From positions 1 through 60,058 of the forward strand of contig CALZOZ010000002.1 in the NCBI GenBank assembly GCA_945828095.1: a stretch of DNA of 60,058 nucleotides, read 5' to 3'. This DNA is from an uncultured Clostridia bacterium (GTDB lineage: Bacteria; Bacillota; Clostridia; Peptostreptococcales; Anaerovoracaceae). The position numbers and the translations under genes are program-made. Shown in pieces: positions 25,784-34,650 of the stretch (position 1 is the stretch's first letter; the number at the start of each line of letters is the position of its first letter). Below the pieces are notes generated by a model. It was not told the origin of the DNA and searched no databases. It saw nothing but the letters and a program-made list of their open reading frames with translations.

Positions 25784-26734
25784 ATGGAACTGGTTTTCGG
25801 AAAAATCTTATCAATATTTTTAATCATCGGCATCGGCTATGTGGCCAACAAGACGGATATCATGCCTATGGCTACCAACAGATATCTGGTAGCCCTGCTT
25901 CTTCGGGTTACATGCCCATGCATGATTATTGCTTCAATTACATCTAATGAACTTCGCGAAGATACCCTGAGCCTGAGCCTTCAGACTTTGGTAGGCGGCA
26001 TTATGTTTTTTGCAGTGTCGGCTCTGCTTGGCTGGGTGCTTTCCGCAAAAGTCATAAAGGTTGAACCTGCCGAAAATGTTGGAGTCTACACATTCGCATT
26101 CGGCTCTATCAACAGCGGCTTTATAGGTTTTCCCATCACTTTGGCCATCTTCGGTTCGGGCATACTTTACCTCATGGTAATACACAATGTTGTTCTCAAC
26201 CTTTATCTTTACACCTTCGGAATTATGCTTGTAAATATCGGAGCTTCCGGGGGTAAGCTGGATTTTAAAGGTTTCCTCAAGTCTTTCACCAACATCAATG
26301 CCATAGCAGCAGTGGTCAGCATAATCATGCTGTTCATGGGTCTTAAACTGCCTTCGGTGGTGTTCGACTGCGTGGAAATGATCGGTGATTCAACCACTCC
26401 TTTTTCCATGCTCATCGTAGGAATGCAGCTGGGAGAATGTGATTTTAAAGAAGTATTAAAAAACAGAAAGCTGCTGGGCATCTCATTTCTCAAAATGCTC
26501 CTGCTTCCTGTTCTTACTTTCTTTATGGTCAACTGGCTTCCTTTCGCCCCTGAGGTTAAGGTCTGCCTGATTTTTGCCGCAGCCTTTCCTGTTGCCGTAG
26601 CCACAGTTCCTGTTACCAGCGAACAGAACCGTGACTCCCTTGTCACCGCAGAGATGGTAGCTATCACCACTCTTATTTCTCTTATTGTTATTCCTGCCGC
26701 TGCTACTTTCCTGCTTGGATACTATGGCCTGTAG
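25784..26734 (+). CDS. AEC family transporter, paralogue 2
   Basis: 316 residues, same layout as the preceding gene and aligning with it throughout (KILSIFLIIGIGYVANKT; SGFIGFPITLAIFGSGILYL; TPFSMLIVGMQLGE). A tandem duplication followed by divergence. The 3' end overlaps the AEC relic on the other strand by 13 bases. Confidence 0.88.
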   Translation: MELVFGKILSIFLIIGIGYVANKTDIMPMATNRYLVALLLRVTCPCMIIASITSNELREDTLSLSLQTLVGGIMFFAVSALLGWVLSAKVIKVEPAENVGVYTFAFGSINSGFIGFPITLAIFGSGILYLMVIHNVVLNLYLYTFGIMLVNIGASGGKLDFKGFLKSFTNINAIAAVVSIIMLFMGLKLPSVVFDCVEMIGDSTTPFSMLIVGMQLGECDFKEVLKNRKLLGISFLKMLLLPVLTFFMVNWLPFAPEVKVCLIFAAAFPVAVATVPVTSEQNRDSLVTAEMVAITTLISLIVIPAAATFLLGYYGL

Positions 26735-26976
26735 ATACAGTTAAAACATCCCCTTGACGAAAAGATTACGCAGGCTCCCGCAAGTTCTCCGTCACTGTCC
26801 ATCTGCTGAGCCATAGTAAAGGATGATACTGCTGTAGGGGCTGCGAATATGGCTACCAGAGTCACTAAAGCTACATCCCTGAAACCTGCAATTACTCCGC
26901 AGGTCAATGCGATAAGCGGCACCACTACAAGCCTTCCTGCCATACATATAATAAGATTTCTCTTTACATGCTCCAC
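26722..26976 (-). pseudogene. Relic of a third AEC transporter (C-terminal part)
   Basis: The frame encodes RNLIICMAGRLVVVPLIAL, then IFAAPTAVSSFTMAQQMDSD and ELAGACVIFSS, which match the last helices of AEC transporters. The first four fifths of the gene are absent and the final residues run into an unrelated frame, suggesting a frameshift near the end. On the opposite strand from the two intact copies. Confidence 0.7.
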
Positions 26977-26986
26977 TTTTCACCAT

Positions 26987-27871
26987 TTATCCAAATATTT
27001 TATTTGTATTTTTGTATTCAGTCAGGAACTTAAAAGTCATTTTCGCTTCGGATACCATTTGGGCAAGTCCCGTAAGATAATTCTTCACCAGGCACTCTAC
27101 GTATTCGTTGTCCAGCCCGCCTCCCGGTTTGTCAGCTGTTATTATCAGATTCTTTGGCTGGTAGATTCCGTTAATGTGGTAGAGCCTGAGTTTTTCCATG
27201 TTCCGCTGAAAATACGCCTCATCGTCCAGCAGTCCGTTATGTTCCAAGCCTATTTCATAATACGGAGTCAATGGAATTATGAAATCCATATAAGCTGTTT
27301 TCTGATTTCCCAATTCGTCATACAATATTATCTTCTTCTCATAATACAGCGAAAATCCCGAACGGTAAATGGTTTCCGCAAGAATCGCCTCACTTTTTGA
27401 CCGTGTCTTCAATCCGAAATATGTGGAGTTAACCAGATTCTCCCTCCTGTAGGGGTTCTCAGATTGAGTAAAATGCTGGCCTTCGGCACCGCAAAATATT
27501 TTCTCACCCAGAGCAAAGTTTGGCTGTACGGGTTCAAGGCCCCTGTAGGCCCGCGGCAGATCTTTTTCTATTTTATCAAAGTCCAATGGCTTGTATTCCT
27601 TGAGCAGGTGCTCCATCGCCTTGATATTCCCTTTTGCTATGCTTTCTGCCGTCTCGAGTACTCGCCTGCGCTTGAGGTCGTTTACCAAGCTGTGCTGATG
27701 CTTGGGTATATAAATCTGTGTACCGTCTTTGCGCGTATAATACTCTTTGCCACCTTTTTTGTTCTTTCGCTGCAAGGTGCCTTGAGGCAGGTTACTCAGC
27801 TCCTGCTGTGTCTCATGAAGTAAAATCTGTTCCTTATTCAAGTATTTCTGCGTAATTTCATAAAATCCCAT
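26987..27871 (-). CDS. Orphan protein with PD-(D/E)XK nuclease-like core
   Basis: 294 residues. N-terminal ~100 residues are Gln/Lys-rich and helical with a YYTRKDGTQIYIPKHQHSLV segment. The C-terminal half shows a nuclease-like pattern: TRSKSEAILAETIYRSG helix, YEKKI strand, YMDFIIPL (Asp), then EIGLEHNG (Glu-x-x-x-x-His) and a final LIIT strand. Such proteins recur in Firmicutes as hypothetical genes. GGGGAGA lies ahead of the ATG. Isolated: no methylase or recognition partner adjacent. Catalytic competence is inferred. Confidence 0.6.
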   Translation of the reverse strand: MGFYEITQKYLNKEQILLHETQQELSNLPQGTLQRKNKKGGKEYYTRKDGTQIYIPKHQHSLVNDLKRRRVLETAESIAKGNIKAMEHLLKEYKPLDFDKIEKDLPRAYRGLEPVQPNFALGEKIFCGAEGQHFTQSENPYRRENLVNSTYFGLKTRSKSEAILAETIYRSGFSLYYEKKIILYDELGNQKTAYMDFIIPLTPYYEIGLEHNGLLDDEAYFQRNMEKLRLYHINGIYQPKNLIITADKPGGGLDNEYVECLVKNYLTGLAQMVSEAKMTFKFLTEYKNTNKIFG

Positions 27872-27973
27872 CTATTCCATCTCCCCTTTTGAGTAAATTT
27901 TACCATTTTTTATGTTATATTGTCAATATTTTAAAGGGATTTTATTACTTATAATTGTTTGTTAGGAAGCAAT

Positions 27974-28119
27974 CTCCCCCAAAACCTATTGAGAATGCTG
28001 GTTTGATGGGTGTTTTTTGGGAATTAATGTATTGATTGTAAAATATTCCGACTAAAATCGGCCTTAGACGCAAAAATTCCCCCATCAAATCGGTTTTTCA
28101 CACGATTTTTGGGGGAATT
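27974..28119. repeat. Paired C5/G5 hairpin repeat, copy 2
   Basis: Left unit on the plus strand: CCCCCAAAACC ... GGTTTGATGGG then TGTTTTTT. Right unit on the minus strand: CCCCCAAAAATCG ... CGATTTGATGGGGG then AATTTTTG, a good terminator for pnp. The inner stem letters differ from copy 1 but still pair. Confidence 0.8.
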
Positions 28120-28272
28120 TCATTCTATTTTATGCCTCGGCACGCTTCAGCACAGCGATATCGCCGTTTTGCGGTGCCTCAGTGTCACAATGTCACTGGT
28201 TCGAGCACGTTTCAGCCGTTCACGCCGCATTCTAAAGCGGTATCATGCCGCGCGCTTCACCGACATCGCGCC
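28120..28272. other. GC-rich non-coding tail after pnp
   Basis: No convincing gene. On the minus strand it holds short inverted repeats (GGCAC ... GTGCC, CAGTG ... CACTG) and two similar segments of the form CTGAAxCGTGCxCGA. It lies between the pnp stop and the terminator-like repeat, so it is probably the pnp 3' untranslated region. Confidence 0.4.
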
Positions 28273-30390
28273 TTACAGCAGTTCTTTCCTTGAAAGGTTG
28301 ATTCTGTTCTGTGCGTCGATCTCGGTAACCTTAACCTTCACAACGTCACCTACATTCATAACGTCTTCTACCTTTTCAACTCTTTCCTTGGCCATCTTGG
28401 AGATGTGCAGCAGGCCTTCCTTGCCCGGCAGAATCTCGATGAATGCACCTACTGAACCCTTGGCGGTTGATAAGATACGAGTTACCTTGCCTTCGTAAAC
28501 CTCGCCAACTTCAACATCCTTAGTAAGGATTTCGATTTCCTTTCTGCAGGCTTCTGTCATTGCAGCATCGGTACCGTAGATGGAAACAAGGCCGTCATCG
28601 TTGATGTCAATCTTAACATCATACTTTTCAACGAGACCGTTGATGGTTTCGCCGCCTTTACCAATGACAACTCTGATCTTATCCGGATCAATGGTAAGGC
28701 TGATAGCTCTAGGAGCCCACTTGGACAGCTCAGGACGAGGTGCAGGGATTTCTTCGAGCATCTTGCCCATGATATACATTCTGCCTTCCTTGGCCTGGTT
28801 GAGAGCCTTTTCCAGAATGTCTCTGGAAAGACCGTGAACCTTGATATCCATCTGGATAGCGGTTACGCCAACTTCTGTACCTGTAACCTTGAAGTCCATG
28901 TCACCCAGGAAGTCTTCCATGCCCTGAATATCTGAAAGGATTGCGAATTCTGATGAACCGTCTTCCTTTACTCTCTCGATAAGTCCCATTGCAATACCTG
29001 CAACCGGTCTTGTGATAGGAACGCCGGCATCCATAAGAGCCAGACATGAACCGCAGGTTGAACCCATGGAAGTTGAACCGTTTGAGGATAATACTTCGGA
29101 TACAACTCTGATGGCATACGGGAAGTCCTCAACTGACGGAAGAACCGGAATAAGAGCTCTTTCTGCCAGAGCGCCGTGACCGATTTCACGACGTCCAGGT
29201 GAACGTGATGTCTTAGCTTCACCAACTGAGAAGCCAGGGAAGTTGTAGTGGTGCATATATCTCTTTGAGGTCTGCTCTGTGATACCGTCGATAGTCTGAG
29301 CTTCGCTGGCAGGAGCCAGTGTGCAGACTGACAGAACCTGAGTCTGACCTCTCTTGAAGAGACCTGTACCATGAGTTCTAGGCAGAATCTCGGTTTCGCA
29401 CCAGATAGGTCTGATTTCGTCAAGCTTTCTGTTGTCCGGACGGATTCCTTCGTCCAGAATCATGGTCCTTACGGTTTCCTTAGTAATATTGTAAAGAACG
29501 GAGTCGATGTCCTTAGCACCTTCCGGATAGATTTCCGCAAAGTGCTCCTTGGTTTCAACTTCAACAGCGTCCATATTTTCAAGTCTTTCAAGCTTGTCCG
29601 CAGTATGGATTGCCTCTCTCATCTTTGGGGATGCATATTCTCTTACAGCTGCATCGATTTCTTCTGACGGCTTGTAAAGAGTCACTTCCTGCTTAGGCTT
29701 TCCTACTTCTCTTACAACCTCTTCGATGAACTCTACGATTTTCTTGATTTCCTCGTGAGCGAAAAGGATTGCATCCAGCATTTCCATTTCAGGCACTTCG
29801 TTTGCTCCGGCTTCTACCATCATGATGGCATCCTTTGTACCGGAAACGGTCATGTGCATGTCGGATTTTTCTCTCTGCTCTAAAGTAGGGTTGATGATGA
29901 GCTGGCCGTCAACTCTGCCTACAACTACTGAACCTGTAGGGCCGTCCCATGGAATATCTGAGGTTGCAAGTGCAACGGATGAACCGATCATACCGCAGAT
30001 TTCAGGTGAGCAGTCAAGATCCACAGACATAACTGTTGCAACAACTACTACATCGTTATAGTAGCCTTTCGGGAAAAGCGGACGAATAGGTCTGTCGATA
30101 AGTCTTGATGACAGAATTGCGTGTTCGCTCGGTCTTCCTTCTCTCTTAATAAATCCGCCAGGAATCTTTCCTGCGGCATACATTCTTTCTTCGTAGTCAA
30201 CGGAAAGCGGGAAAAAGTCGATGTCCGGCTTTGGCTCCTTGGATGCACAGGCTGTTACATTTACAACTGTATCACCGTATTTAACCATTACCTGACCGTT
30301 TGCCTGTTCGCAAACCTTTCCGATTTCCAGCTGAAGAAGTCTTCCTCCAACCGCTGTTCTGAATACTCTGTAATCTTCAAATCTTGCCAT
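28273..30390 (-). CDS. pnp: Polynucleotide phosphorylase
   Basis: 705 residues from ATG 30390; an in-frame TTG at 30399 sits too close to the AGGAGG. Two RNase PH-like domains (~5-225 and ~320-550; [21 protein letters not shown] and [16 protein letters not shown]), KH domain (~555-615, VIGKGGETI) and S1 domain (~620-700). Phosphorolytic 3'-5' exoribonuclease of the RNA degradosome. Follows rpsO, the classic arrangement. It ends right after S1 (INLSRKELL), without the usual charged tail. Confidence 0.97.
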   Translation of the reverse strand: MARFEDYRVFRTAVGGRLLQLEIGKVCEQANGQVMVKYGDTVVNVTACASKEPKPDIDFFPLSVDYEERMYAAGKIPGGFIKREGRPSEHAILSSRLIDRPIRPLFPKGYYNDVVVVATVMSVDLDCSPEICGMIGSSVALATSDIPWDGPTGSVVVGRVDGQLIINPTLEQREKSDMHMTVSGTKDAIMMVEAGANEVPEMEMLDAILFAHEEIKKIVEFIEEVVREVGKPKQEVTLYKPSEEIDAAVREYASPKMREAIHTADKLERLENMDAVEVETKEHFAEIYPEGAKDIDSVLYNITKETVRTMILDEGIRPDNRKLDEIRPIWCETEILPRTHGTGLFKRGQTQVLSVCTLAPASEAQTIDGITEQTSKRYMHHYNFPGFSVGEAKTSRSPGRREIGHGALAERALIPVLPSVEDFPYAIRVVSEVLSSNGSTSMGSTCGSCLALMDAGVPITRPVAGIAMGLIERVKEDGSSEFAILSDIQGMEDFLGDMDFKVTGTEVGVTAIQMDIKVHGLSRDILEKALNQAKEGRMYIMGKMLEEIPAPRPELSKWAPRAISLTIDPDKIRVVIGKGGETINGLVEKYDVKIDINDDGLVSIYGTDAAMTEACRKEIEILTKDVEVGEVYEGKVTRILSTAKGSVGAFIEILPGKEGLLHISKMAKERVEKVEDVMNVGDVVKVKVTEIDAQNRINLSRKELL

Positions 30391-30470
30391 AATTAACAAC
30401 TACCTCCTGTTAATTTTCTCTTCACTTTAAACTTGTTAAACTCTCTTGGTTTTAACTTTCTTTCAGTTAC

Positions 30471-30504
30471 AATGAAAGCGGGGATAATACGCCCCGCTTT
30501 ACTG
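30471..30504 (-). terminator. Hairpin between rpsO and pnp
   Basis: Stem AAAGCGGGG (30475-30483) with CCCCGCTTT (30492-30500), followed on the minus strand by CATTG, so a weak or partial terminator and likely RNA-processing point, as known for rpsO-pnp in other bacteria. Confidence 0.65.
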
Positions 30505-30771
30505 CTACTTTCTTAATCCTAAACGTGCGATCAGAGTTCTGTATCTCTCTAAGTCATTTTCCTTCAGGTATGCAAGAAGGTTTCTTCTCTGACCTACCAT
30601 CTTTAAAAGACCTCTTCTTGAGTGGTGGTCTTTCTTATGAACTTTCAGGTGTTCGTTAAGGTCGTTGATTCTGTAAGTTAAAATAGCAACCTGAACTTCA
30701 GGGGAACCTGTATCTCCCTCTTTTAACTGATAGTCCTTGATGATCTGTTCTTTGATTTCCTTTGTAATCAT
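30505..30771 (-). CDS. rpsO: 30S ribosomal protein S15
   Basis: 88 residues, the normal length. Carries the S15 signature [23 protein letters not shown]. Binds the central domain of 16S rRNA. It has its own promoter at 30861-30889 and a leader of about 80 bases with CCGG-type inverted repeats, which fits S15 autoregulation seen in other species. Confidence 0.98.
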   Translation of the reverse strand: MITKEIKEQIIKDYQLKEGDTGSPEVQVAILTYRINDLNEHLKVHKKDHHSRRGLLKMVGQRRNLLAYLKENDLERYRTLIARLGLRK

Positions 30772-30860
30772 TTTTAATTCTCCTTTTCTTAATTCGCCTC
30801 AGCCGGGTCATGCGCCGGAGTAGCGTCAAAACGCAGCAAAGGTAATATTTTCAACAATTT

Positions 30861-30889
30861 ATGATACCATAGGCATCTTTGGTTGTCAA
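30861..30889 (-). promoter_or_regulatory. Promoter of rpsO-pnp
   Basis: Minus-strand TTGACA (30889-30884), 17-base spacer, TATCAT (30866-30861), between ribF and rpsO. Confidence 0.75.
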
Positions 30890-30899
30890 CAGTATTTTG

Positions 30900-31823
30900 C
30901 TACAGACCGTGGTATTCTCTGGCCTCGCGGCAGTCACGGGCAATCTGAGCGGAAAGCTCCTCCACGCTGCTGAATTTGACCTCGTCTCTGGTCATTTTTA
31001 CAAACTCTATCTTAATATATTTCCCGTAAAGTTCCTTATCAAAATTAAAAATATGAGTTTCCATGTTTTTCTTGAAGGTTCCTATGGTAGGTTTTACACC
31101 TACATTGGTAACGCTTGGATACCTTACGCCGTTATAGAGACAGTAGGTGACATAAACCCCGTTAGGCGGAGTCACCATGGTTTCGTCAATCATAATGTTG
31201 GATGTCGGGAATCCGATAGTCTTGCCCAGACGGTTTCCTACTACCACTTCGCCGCCTATATCATAGTTTCTGCCCAGATATTTAGGACACTCGTCCACCT
31301 CTCCGGCCTTGATAAGACCGCGAATGAGGGTGGAGCTCACCACATCTCCGTCTATGATAACCGGCGGAATCTGATTTACACCGAAGCCGTACTTAGCTCC
31401 CAGTTCCTTGAGGAGACGGTCATCTCCCGCAGCCTTGTAACCGAAGCGGTGATTGAAACCGCAAAAAACTTCTTTGGCATTTATCATGTCCACAAGAAAC
31501 TTCTTTACGTATTCCTCCGGAGGTGTGGTCATGATTTCTTTTGTAAATTCTATATTGAAAAGGTAGTCAACACCAAGTTTGGCGATAAGGTCTTCCTTTT
31601 CCTCCTGGTATATGATATTCTTTACCGGTTTTGAGCCGGGAATAAGATTTTTTGGCAATGTAGAAAATGTAAAAACTGCGCTTTTAAGTCCTGTTTCATG
31701 TGCTTTCTCAACTGCCGCCTTAATCAGCGCCTGATGTCCTGCATGAACTCCGTCAAAATTGCCAAGAGCCACGCAGCAGGGCTGTATATCCTTAATTTCT
31801 TCTATAGTGTTAAATGTTTTCAT
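30900..31823 (-). CDS. ribF: Bifunctional riboflavin kinase / FAD synthetase
   Basis: 307 residues. N-terminal FAD synthetase with LGNFDGVHAGHQALI (nucleotidyltransferase motif) and C-terminal flavokinase with TIGFPTSN and NPNG-type TPPNGVY. Makes FMN and FAD. Start overlaps the truB stop by one base. Confidence 0.95.
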   Translation of the reverse strand: MKTFNTIEEIKDIQPCCVALGNFDGVHAGHQALIKAAVEKAHETGLKSAVFTFSTLPKNLIPGSKPVKNIIYQEEKEDLIAKLGVDYLFNIEFTKEIMTTPPEEYVKKFLVDMINAKEVFCGFNHRFGYKAAGDDRLLKELGAKYGFGVNQIPPVIIDGDVVSSTLIRGLIKAGEVDECPKYLGRNYDIGGEVVVGNRLGKTIGFPTSNIMIDETMVTPPNGVYVTYCLYNGVRYPSVTNVGVKPTIGTFKKNMETHIFNFDKELYGKYIKIEFVKMTRDEVKFSSVEELSAQIARDCREAREYHGL

Positions 31824-32851
31824 CAGTCATCACTCCTTGCAAAAACCTTGTCCGCTACCAGCTTCTTATATTTGCTGCTGTAGTATGCTACTCCAATGAA
31901 TGCTTTCCCACCCGGCGCTGCAGGGTCCTGGGAATACATTCTGTACATCCTGCGGTCTGCACCTCCTTTTGGCTCTGGTTCTTTGTCAGGCTCTCTGTCA
32001 GGTTCCGTCACAGATATGCATTCGCGGTATGCGATATGCCATCCGTCGATAAATCTTCTGCCTGTTTCCGGAGTCATTACAACCTCCCCGAAACGTTCAA
32101 GGGGGTAATCGATGCCCAAAATATACTTTTCAAAAACGGGTGGAATATCCTCCCCGAATTTTCTGTCGGTTGAAAGTCCTGCGGACTCTGCCACTGCCCT
32201 CAGCTCGTCCAGAGTCACCGCATCCTCTACGGTAAATCTGCCGCTTGCAAGCCTCTCCAGGCTTTCCAGGCTGGCCCCGCAGCCCAGGGCAGCCCCTGCA
32301 TCCTGACATATGGTCCTGATGTAGGTTCCCTTTGAACATTCTACTGTAAAGGTCACCTTCTTAGAATTGCTGTCGTGAGCAAAATCTATGGCTTCAATTT
32401 CAAGGGATCTGATGAAGATCTTTCTGGTCTTGACCTCAACTTCTTCACCTGCTCTGGCATATTCATACAGTCTGCGCCCCTTGACACGTACGGCACTGTA
32501 CATAGGAGGTTTCTGATCAATCCATCCCCTGAAGCCTTCAAATGCCTTGTAGACATCCTCAGGCCTGATGCCCGAAGTGTCTGCTGTTCTAAGTATTTCA
32601 CCGGTAACATCCTGAGTGTCAGTCTCTATTCCAAGCACCATGGTGCACCTGTATTTTTTAAAATCGGCGTCCAGATATTCACATACTCTCGTGGCCTTGC
32701 CGATGCATACAGGCAAAACGCCTGTGGCCAGTGGGTCCAAAGTCCCCGTGTGGCCCAGTTTCTTGATGCCCAGGATTTTTCGGAGCTTGTAAATCACATC
32801 ATGTGAGGTCATTCCGGAGGGCTTGTAAATATTTAAAATTCCATCTTTCAT
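31823..32851 (-). CDS. truB: tRNA pseudouridine-55 synthase
   Basis: 342 residues. Catalytic Asp in GHTGTLDPLATGVLP (~35-49), KPSGMTSHD near the start, QKPPMYSAVRVKGRRLYEYAR (~110-130). A C-terminal extension of ~80 residues contains a Glu/Pro/Asp/Lys-rich linker (EPDREPDKEPEPK) before a final PUA-like strand region. Overlaps nrnA by four bases and ribF by one. Confidence 0.95.
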   Translation of the reverse strand: MKDGILNIYKPSGMTSHDVIYKLRKILGIKKLGHTGTLDPLATGVLPVCIGKATRVCEYLDADFKKYRCTMVLGIETDTQDVTGEILRTADTSGIRPEDVYKAFEGFRGWIDQKPPMYSAVRVKGRRLYEYARAGEEVEVKTRKIFIRSLEIEAIDFAHDSNSKKVTFTVECSKGTYIRTICQDAGAALGCGASLESLERLASGRFTVEDAVTLDELRAVAESAGLSTDRKFGEDIPPVFEKYILGIDYPLERFGEVVMTPETGRRFIDGWHIAYRECISVTEPDREPDKEPEPKGGADRRMYRMYSQDPAAPGGKAFIGVAYYSSKYKKLVADKVFARSDD

Positions 32852-33819
32852 AGTTCTTTAATTGCCTCGTTCAGCTTTGATTTAACCAGATTCACTGCTT
32901 CGTCTAAAGGCATATTCAGAGTGCATCCCGCAGCCTTTACATGGCCGCCGCCGCCCAGCTGTGAGGCGATTTCAGCAACATTGCCCCGGCGCTTGGCTCT
33001 CATACTCACTCTGATAACCCCCGGCTCCTTTTCCTTGACAAACGCTGCATATTCCACACCGGAAATACTTCTCAGGTTATCAATAACACCGTCTGTTTCA
33101 AAAGGTTCAGCACCGATTTCCTTCATATCTTCCAGGGTTAAACAAGCTATGGCACCACAGCCGCCGCCGAAAATTTCCAGAGTGGAAAGAGCTCTGGTGG
33201 TAATCATAAGCTTTTCAGGCCTTTCATTCTCATAGATTTCCACACTTACCTTATTGGTATCCACACCCAGATCAAAGAGTTCTGCCATAATAATGTGGCA
33301 ATTCTTTGTGGTGTTTGAATACTGGAAATTGCCTGTGTCCGTGGTTATGGCAGTAAATATGGCCTCACCTGTTTCCACATCGGGCTCTGCACCCATTTCC
33401 TTAATAAGGGCATAAACCAGCTCCCCTGTGGCTGCCGCCGCCGGATCCACATAGTTGAACTCACAAAACTCTTCCGTTGTACCGTGATGGTCTACGCACA
33501 CCGTAGTCTGAGCCGATATGAACTTTTCCCTGCGCTTCGGAAATCTGCCGAAGTCGCCGCAATCCACGCAAATGGATACATCCGGATGCTCTATTACCTT
33601 ATCATCAAAGGTGAAGTATCCTCTGTCCATAAACTTCAGGTTAGCGGGAATCTGATCTTCTATGAGGATATATGCCGTCTTGCCCAGTTCTCTCAATGTG
33701 TGGCAAAGAGCCGATGCTGAGCCTGCAGCATCTCCGTCTGCGTTTATGTGAGGGAATATCAGTATTGTCTGTGCATTCAGCAGAACTTCTGCAATTTCCT
33801 TGAAAGTATTGTTAGCCAT
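32848..33819 (-). CDS. nrnA: DHH/DHHA1 phosphoesterase, oligoribonuclease / pAp phosphatase
   Basis: 323 residues. DHH motif VCVDHHGTTE, upstream metal ligands HINADGDA and CVDCGD, and DHHA1 GGGGHVKAAGCTL. Degrades nano-RNA and 3'-phosphoadenosine 5'-phosphate. Overlaps rbfA by one base (TAATG). Confidence 0.95.
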   Translation of the reverse strand: MANNTFKEIAEVLLNAQTILIFPHINADGDAAGSASALCHTLRELGKTAYILIEDQIPANLKFMDRGYFTFDDKVIEHPDVSICVDCGDFGRFPKRREKFISAQTTVCVDHHGTTEEFCEFNYVDPAAAATGELVYALIKEMGAEPDVETGEAIFTAITTDTGNFQYSNTTKNCHIIMAELFDLGVDTNKVSVEIYENERPEKLMITTRALSTLEIFGGGCGAIACLTLEDMKEIGAEPFETDGVIDNLRSISGVEYAAFVKEKEPGVIRVSMRAKRRGNVAEIASQLGGGGHVKAAGCTLNMPLDEAVNLVKSKLNEAIKEL

Positions 33820-34217
33820 TATTCCTCCGGGTCCTTCTGATAGCTGTCAAAATCTATATTATCCAATATTTCGTCTATATGTCTGCCGTATTCCATGGAG
33901 TGATCCGGTTTAAAAATCAGTTCGGGAATATGGCGAACCTTTACCTGTCTTGATATTTCTTTTTTGAGCAGGCCCTTTGCGCTGGAAAGTCCGGCAAGAA
34001 CCTCCTGTTCCTGCCTTTCCTTCTCCTCAGGGTCCTTACTGAAATTAAGCACGGAAATATAGCAGGTTGCATAACTTCCGTCGCTGGTTACATCAACGCC
34101 GGATACGCTCACCATATTTCCTGTCAGTCTGGGGTCCTTGATGCCGCTGATGAGCATTTCGCTGACGATTCTGCGAATCTCCTCCCCCAGCCTGCCGCTT
34201 CTGTATCCTTTACCCAT
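33819..34217 (-). CDS. rbfA: 30S ribosome-binding factor A
   Basis: 132 residues. Family start GYRSGRLGEEIRRIVSEML and core SYATCYISVLN, PELIFKPDHSMEYGRHIDEIL. Late 30S maturation and cold adaptation. GGAGG is nine bases before the ATG. Separated from infB by 433 bases carrying a duplicated element, unusual for this operon. Confidence 0.96.
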   Translation of the reverse strand: MGKGYRSGRLGEEIRRIVSEMLISGIKDPRLTGNMVSVSGVDVTSDGSYATCYISVLNFSKDPEEKERQEQEVLAGLSSAKGLLKKEISRQVKVRHIPELIFKPDHSMEYGRHIDEILDNIDFDSYQKDPEE

Positions 34218-34272
34218 AAATTATTTCCTCCAATTTAAATTCGCAGGGATGGAAAGGATAATTTGTGTTCGA

Positions 34273-34420
34273 TTCCGCAGGAGCCGTATAAGCGGCCAAT
34301 TAAGGATCAGAACAGAGCGGCTAAGAGCGTCGGCACTGTCTGAGCCTCCGTCAGAGGCGAGTTTGCCGCGCTCTCCGCGATGTCTGCACCGTATTGCCGC
34401 CGCTTACGGCGACGAGGACA
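34273..34420. repeat. Structured tandem element, copy 1 (infB-rbfA intergenic)
   Basis: About 150 bases. Outer stem GCCGTATAAGCGGC (34283-34296) with GCCGCTTACGGC (34399-34410), a two-base bulge. Inner core of ~70 bases starts at AGAGCGGC and ends at CGCTCTCCGCGATG, with a small hairpin GCCTC-CGTCA-GAGGC. No credible gene on either strand. Transcribed within the infB-rbfA operon if that operon is continuous. Confidence 0.8.
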
Positions 34421-34494
34421 AGAACATAAATTATTTCCTTACTAATTTCCTACATTCCGTTCCCACAGAAGTTGAGTGCAAGAAATTGCGAACT

Positions 34495-34642
34495 TTCCGC
34501 AGGAGCTGCTGAAGCTGCCGGTTAAAGTGCGAAGCAGAGCGGCTAAGAGCGTCGGCACTGTCTGAGCCTCTGACGGAGGCGAGTTTGCCGCGCTCTCCGC
34601 GATGCGAGCACTGTATCGCTGCAGCTTCCAACGACGAGGACT
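34495..34642. repeat. Structured tandem element, copy 2
   Basis: Same layout 222 bases downstream. The ~70-base core is almost identical to copy 1, whereas the outer stem is different yet still paired (GAAGCTGC at 34511-34518 with GCAGCTTC at 34621-34628). The small hairpin reads GCCTC-TGACG-GAGGC, the exact reverse complement of the copy 1 hairpin. The spacer between copies (34421-34494) repeats part of the rbfA ribosome-site sequence. Confidence 0.8.
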
Positions 34643-34650
34643 GAGTGCAA

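Noticed and set aside
30772-30899. Special riboswitch ahead of rpsO
   Set aside because: The short leader with weak CCGG repeats fits ordinary S15 autoregulation; no aptamer core recognised.
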